Assembly: GCF_001949145.1 (NCBI RefSeq)
Contig: NW_019091862.1
Location: 16,585-26,830 of the forward strand
Source: Acanthaster planci
Lineage: Eukaryota; Echinodermata; Asteroidea; Valvatida; Acanthasteridae
DNA length: 10,246 nt
Direction of reading: 5' to 3'
The notes under the pieces were generated by a model. The model searched no databases. It was not told the origin of the DNA and saw only the letters and a list, made by a program, of their open reading frames with translations. Positions 8,780 through 10,246 of this stretch are shown piece after piece; position 1 is the first letter of the stretch, and every line of letters begins with the position of its first letter. The position numbers and the translations under genes are program-made.

Positions 8780-8834
8780 TCGCTTCTCGGCCTTTTGGCT
8801 AAGATACGTTGTCTGGAAGTGTGCTACCCTTTTT
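8780..8834 (+). pseudogene. U2 snRNA-derived fragment (5' stem-loop I, possible 3' end, T run)
   Basis: Positions 8780-8805 match U2 snRNA nucleotides 2-27 without mismatch, including the stem-loop I core GGCCTTTTGGCT. The match ends just before the branch-point recognition region, and no Sm site follows. After about six bases, 8812-8829 (TCTGGAAGTGTGCTACCC) resembles the U2 3' end (CCAGGAACGGTGCACCC) with several mismatches, followed by TTTTT at 8830-8834. It may be a U2 retro-copy with its middle deleted, or the head of a U2-derived SINE. Without BPRS and Sm site it cannot act as a splicing RNA. It ends 45 bases before the right LINE A start. The 5' match is firm; the 3' match is tentative. 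Confidence 0.7.
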
Positions 8835-8920
8835 GCCATTAGAGACCTTTAAAAAACCTTCATGTCGACAGTTTTGATACCTTAGAACAATGAAAAGAAT
8901 GCACGTCTCTTGCGTAAGTT

Positions 8921-9232
8921 ATGCACGTTGCATATTTGACGCGCGTTGCCTGGATTCAGGTTCGAAAGACAAACATGTCATTATACAGCACCGCAACGGC
9001 CGGCACGGCAGGAGTAAAGAGAAAGGCAGGCTGCAATTTGGAGTCGCAAAGAGACACAAACCGGGCCTCGTCCAACGGGGTCGGTTCGAAGGCGGGGCCG
9101 ACGTTTGAAGGAGGAACAAGCAGGTGGGACTTCGGCAAGGCCGAACTGCGGCGTATCGTTCAATATTGGAATGAAAAGAAAAGATGGAAGCAATCAAGAA
9201 CGAATATTAATACAATTAAGAGAAGTAACTAG
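8921..9232 (+). CDS. Candidate upstream ORF in LINE A leader, right copy (103 aa)
   Basis: This is the counterpart of the small frame at 2806-2477, beginning MHVAYLTRVAW, with an internal Met giving MSLYSTATAG. The body is nearly identical to the left copy up to an extra base near 9206 (ACGAATA against ACGATA), after which the end differs. No domain is recognised. It lies entirely in the leader, about 260 bases upstream of ORF1, in another frame. It could be translated before ORF1 or be fortuitous. Confidence 0.3.
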   Translation: MHVAYLTRVAWIQVRKTNMSLYSTATAGTAGVKRKAGCNLESQRDTNRASSNGVGSKAGPTFEGGTSRWDFGKAELRRIVQYWNEKKRWKQSRTNINTIKRSN

Positions 9233-9260
9233 AAAGATACCTTTTTTGTGAAGTCTTTTT

Positions 9261-9333
9261 TTACGCATTTTGGAAGTCTGCGTGTTTACGTCTTTTATTT
9301 TACGTCTACTTTTCTACGCCTATTTTTTACGCC
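9261..9333 (+). repeat. Degenerate 14-bp microrepeat (TTTTACGYC) in LINE A leader, right copy
   Basis: Five T-rich ACG units lie at near-regular spacing, the last four about 14 bases apart. The array is conserved in the left copy at 2465-2397. It could bind a protein on the leader RNA or DNA; the role is unknown. Confidence 0.5.
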
Positions 9334-9491
9334 TTGGTTAGGATTTTATTATAGCCAGAAATTGTAGAGAAAGTTTTTTGACCAGGCGTTTGCTTGCCCG
9401 TCTCTTTCGTGGCAGAGTGCACGATTTTTTACTTTCGGAGCCTTAGCAGTGTGTGGTTTCCTTTTTCTTTTCCGATGTTGGTTCCAGAACG

Positions 9492-10246
9492 ATGCCCACT
9501 TTTACTAAATACAACGAGTGCGCTGTCGAACTTCGGTTCGACAGCGAAGTCAAGTCGGAAACGATTTTCGATGCATTTCAGAGGGTAGAGATTGTGGCAA
9601 AAGACCTCCTCTCGGCTGTCCAGCCACTACCTGGCCATCGTTTCGATGTTGTGTTTAAGACGCTGGAATTGGCTCGGCGGTTCCGACCAGCCATGACATC
9701 TATACCTGGATGTCAGGGAGTTTCGTACCAGGGAATGGCCGTCGTCACGGTCCACTACATCTCCCTGGAAGTCGACGACAATGTTGTCCGGAGACTGCTT
9801 TCAAGGTACGGTGAGGTTCTCCAGAGTCGGTTTTGTACCCACGCTGGAGAGCCCACCGTATTTAATGGTTCCCGCCAATATAAGATGAAATTACGGTCCC
9901 ATATACCGTCTGTTATCCGGATAGGCAGTAGAAACGCTTGGGTCTCGTACATCAGGCAACCCCGCACTTGTGCAAAGTGTGGACAGCAGGGCCACTTTGC
10001 CAAGTCTTGTGAGCAAAAGAAGTGCTACAAGTGTCTGGGGGTGGGGCACGTCGCTTCGGCGTGTCCCAATAGAGTGGTCTGCCCCGCTTGCGGGGAGGAG
10101 GGTCACAATTTTAAATTGTGCCTCAACACCTTTCCAAGCACCATCGTTCCAAGACGTACCTGGGCCCAGATCGTCTCAGAGGAGACGTCCCAACCTCACG
10201 GGCTGAGGATGTGCCTCAATCTTCGGCCAAGAGTAATATTCTTTCC
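9492..10246 (+). pseudogene. LINE A ORF1, zinc-knuckle RNA-binding protein, right copy, partial
   Basis: The frame opens at ATG 9492 (MPTFTKYNEC) and stays open to the right edge, but a missing C near 10194 (CCAACCTC against CCAACCCTC in the left copy) shifts it at about codon 235. It has an N-terminal helical region, an RRM-like segment around residues 80-150, then three CCHC knuckles at residues 160-173, 178-191 and 197-210, each C-x2-C-x4-H-x4-C with the glycine before the His intact. This is the better-preserved N-terminal half: it keeps 17 codons deleted in the left copy and has CAG where the left has TAG. Role by family: nucleic-acid chaperone of the retrotransposition particle. The Cys-rich and C2H2 modules seen in the left copy would lie past the edge. 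Confidence 0.8.
9521..9546 (+). other. Perfect 11-bp hairpin with C(TTCG)G loop inside ORF1
   Basis: CGCTGTCGAAC (9521-9531) pairs fully with GTTCGACAGCG (9536-9546) around TTCG. In RNA this is an extra-stable C(UUCG)G tetraloop on an 11-bp stem, 29 bases after the ORF1 ATG. It is coding sequence (VELRFDS region). It lies wholly inside the 51-bp segment (9501-9551) missing from the left copy. Confidence 0.85.

Larger units (their letters stand above)
8133..8879. other. Unique spacer between head-to-head LINE A copies
   Basis: These 747 bases do not match either element copy. Open frames are short (the longest about 110 codons), overlap on both strands and carry no recognisable domain, so I call none. 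The stretch contains a U2 snRNA-derived segment near its right end, a 14-bp palindrome at 8573-8586, an 8+3+8 inverted repeat at 8671-8689 and an ERR/SF-1-like TCAAGGTCA at 8703-8711. It may be original host DNA into which both A copies inserted. Confidence 0.6.
8880..10246 (+). mobile_element. LINE 'A', right copy (Tx1-like), 5' portion, inverted relative to the left
   Basis: This plus-strand copy matches the reverse complement of 8132-8097 joined to 2811-1532, with roughly 2-3% substitutions and a few indels by eye. It begins CCTTAGAACAATG at the same element base as the left copy. It contains the 5' UTR (8880-9491), upstream ORF, microrepeat array and the first part of ORF1, and is cut by the window edge. 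It lacks the LINE B insertion, which makes it the reference for the empty target site. It retains 51 bases that the left copy has lost. ORF2 is beyond the window. Confidence 0.88.

Noticed and set aside
8780-8834. Functional U2 snRNA gene
   Set aside because: Only nucleotides 2-27 match firmly; the branch-point recognition region, Sm site and main body are missing.
8958-9079. tRNA B-box-like GGTTCGA strings suggesting a Pol III promoter or SINE
   Set aside because: Two GGTTCGA matches exist but the following bases do not fit the B box and no A box was found at suitable spacing.
9394-9588. Open frame overlapping the ORF1 start in both A copies (MPVSFVAEC-like)
   Set aside because: It lacks an ATG at its start, overlaps the recognisable ORF1 in another frame, and differs between copies after the 51-bp indel; a shadow of the leader and ORF1.
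1-10246. Large DNA transposon with long terminal inverted repeats
   Set aside because: The inverted arms encode LINE ORF1 and endonuclease, the arms point away from each other with 5' ends inward, and no transposase is present; two LINE copies explain it better.

Overview
This window looks like metazoan nuclear DNA made almost entirely of nested and inverted non-LTR retrotransposons (LINEs). There are no bacterial operons, no host genes and no long intact reading frames. A metazoan is suggested by an L1-clade element with a coiled-coil ORF1, by a second LINE whose ORF1 carries CCHC zinc knuckles, and by a short exact match to the 5' end of U2 snRNA. I cannot name the species; an aquatic invertebrate or a basal chordate or fish is only a guess.

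Layout: (1) Positions 1-2811 (minus strand), plus a small detached piece at 8097-8132, form the 5' part of LINE 'A'. In the element's direction this comprises a 5' UTR with a small upstream ORF, a Cys-rich ORF1, and the start of ORF2 (apurinic-type endonuclease, EN), which runs off the left edge. The EN and ORF1 style fit the Tx1 group of the L1 superfamily. (2) Positions 2812-8082 (minus strand) hold a full-length but decayed L1-clade element 'B' of about 5.27 kb (5' UTR, ORF1, ORF2 with EN and reverse transcriptase, 3' UTR, short A-rich tail). It is inserted into the 5' UTR of the left A copy and flanked by a 14-bp target-site duplication. (3) Positions 8133-8879 are a 747-bp unique spacer with no convincing gene; it holds a U2 snRNA-derived fragment and a few short palindromes. 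(4) Positions 8880-10246 (plus strand) are a second copy of the 5' part of A, head-to-head with the left copy, about 97-98% identical by eye, and cut by the right edge inside ORF1.

The two A copies begin at the same base and diverge completely upstream of it, so this is probably the element's true 5' end. The right copy also serves as an empty-site reference that proves the B insertion. The left copy lacks an in-frame 51-bp segment containing a perfect 11-bp stem with a TTCG loop, which the right copy keeps. A single N at 1531 coincides with a reading-frame change in left ORF1, and the right edge of the window falls at the base opposite the one next to that N.

No protein gene here appears intact. 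The elements would have worked as usual for LINEs: ORF1 packages the RNA, and ORF2 EN nicks the target and primes reverse transcription. I found no convincing new host system. The most notable points are the U2-derived fragment, the hairpin deletion, the multi-zinc-module ORF1 and the nested, inverted architecture.
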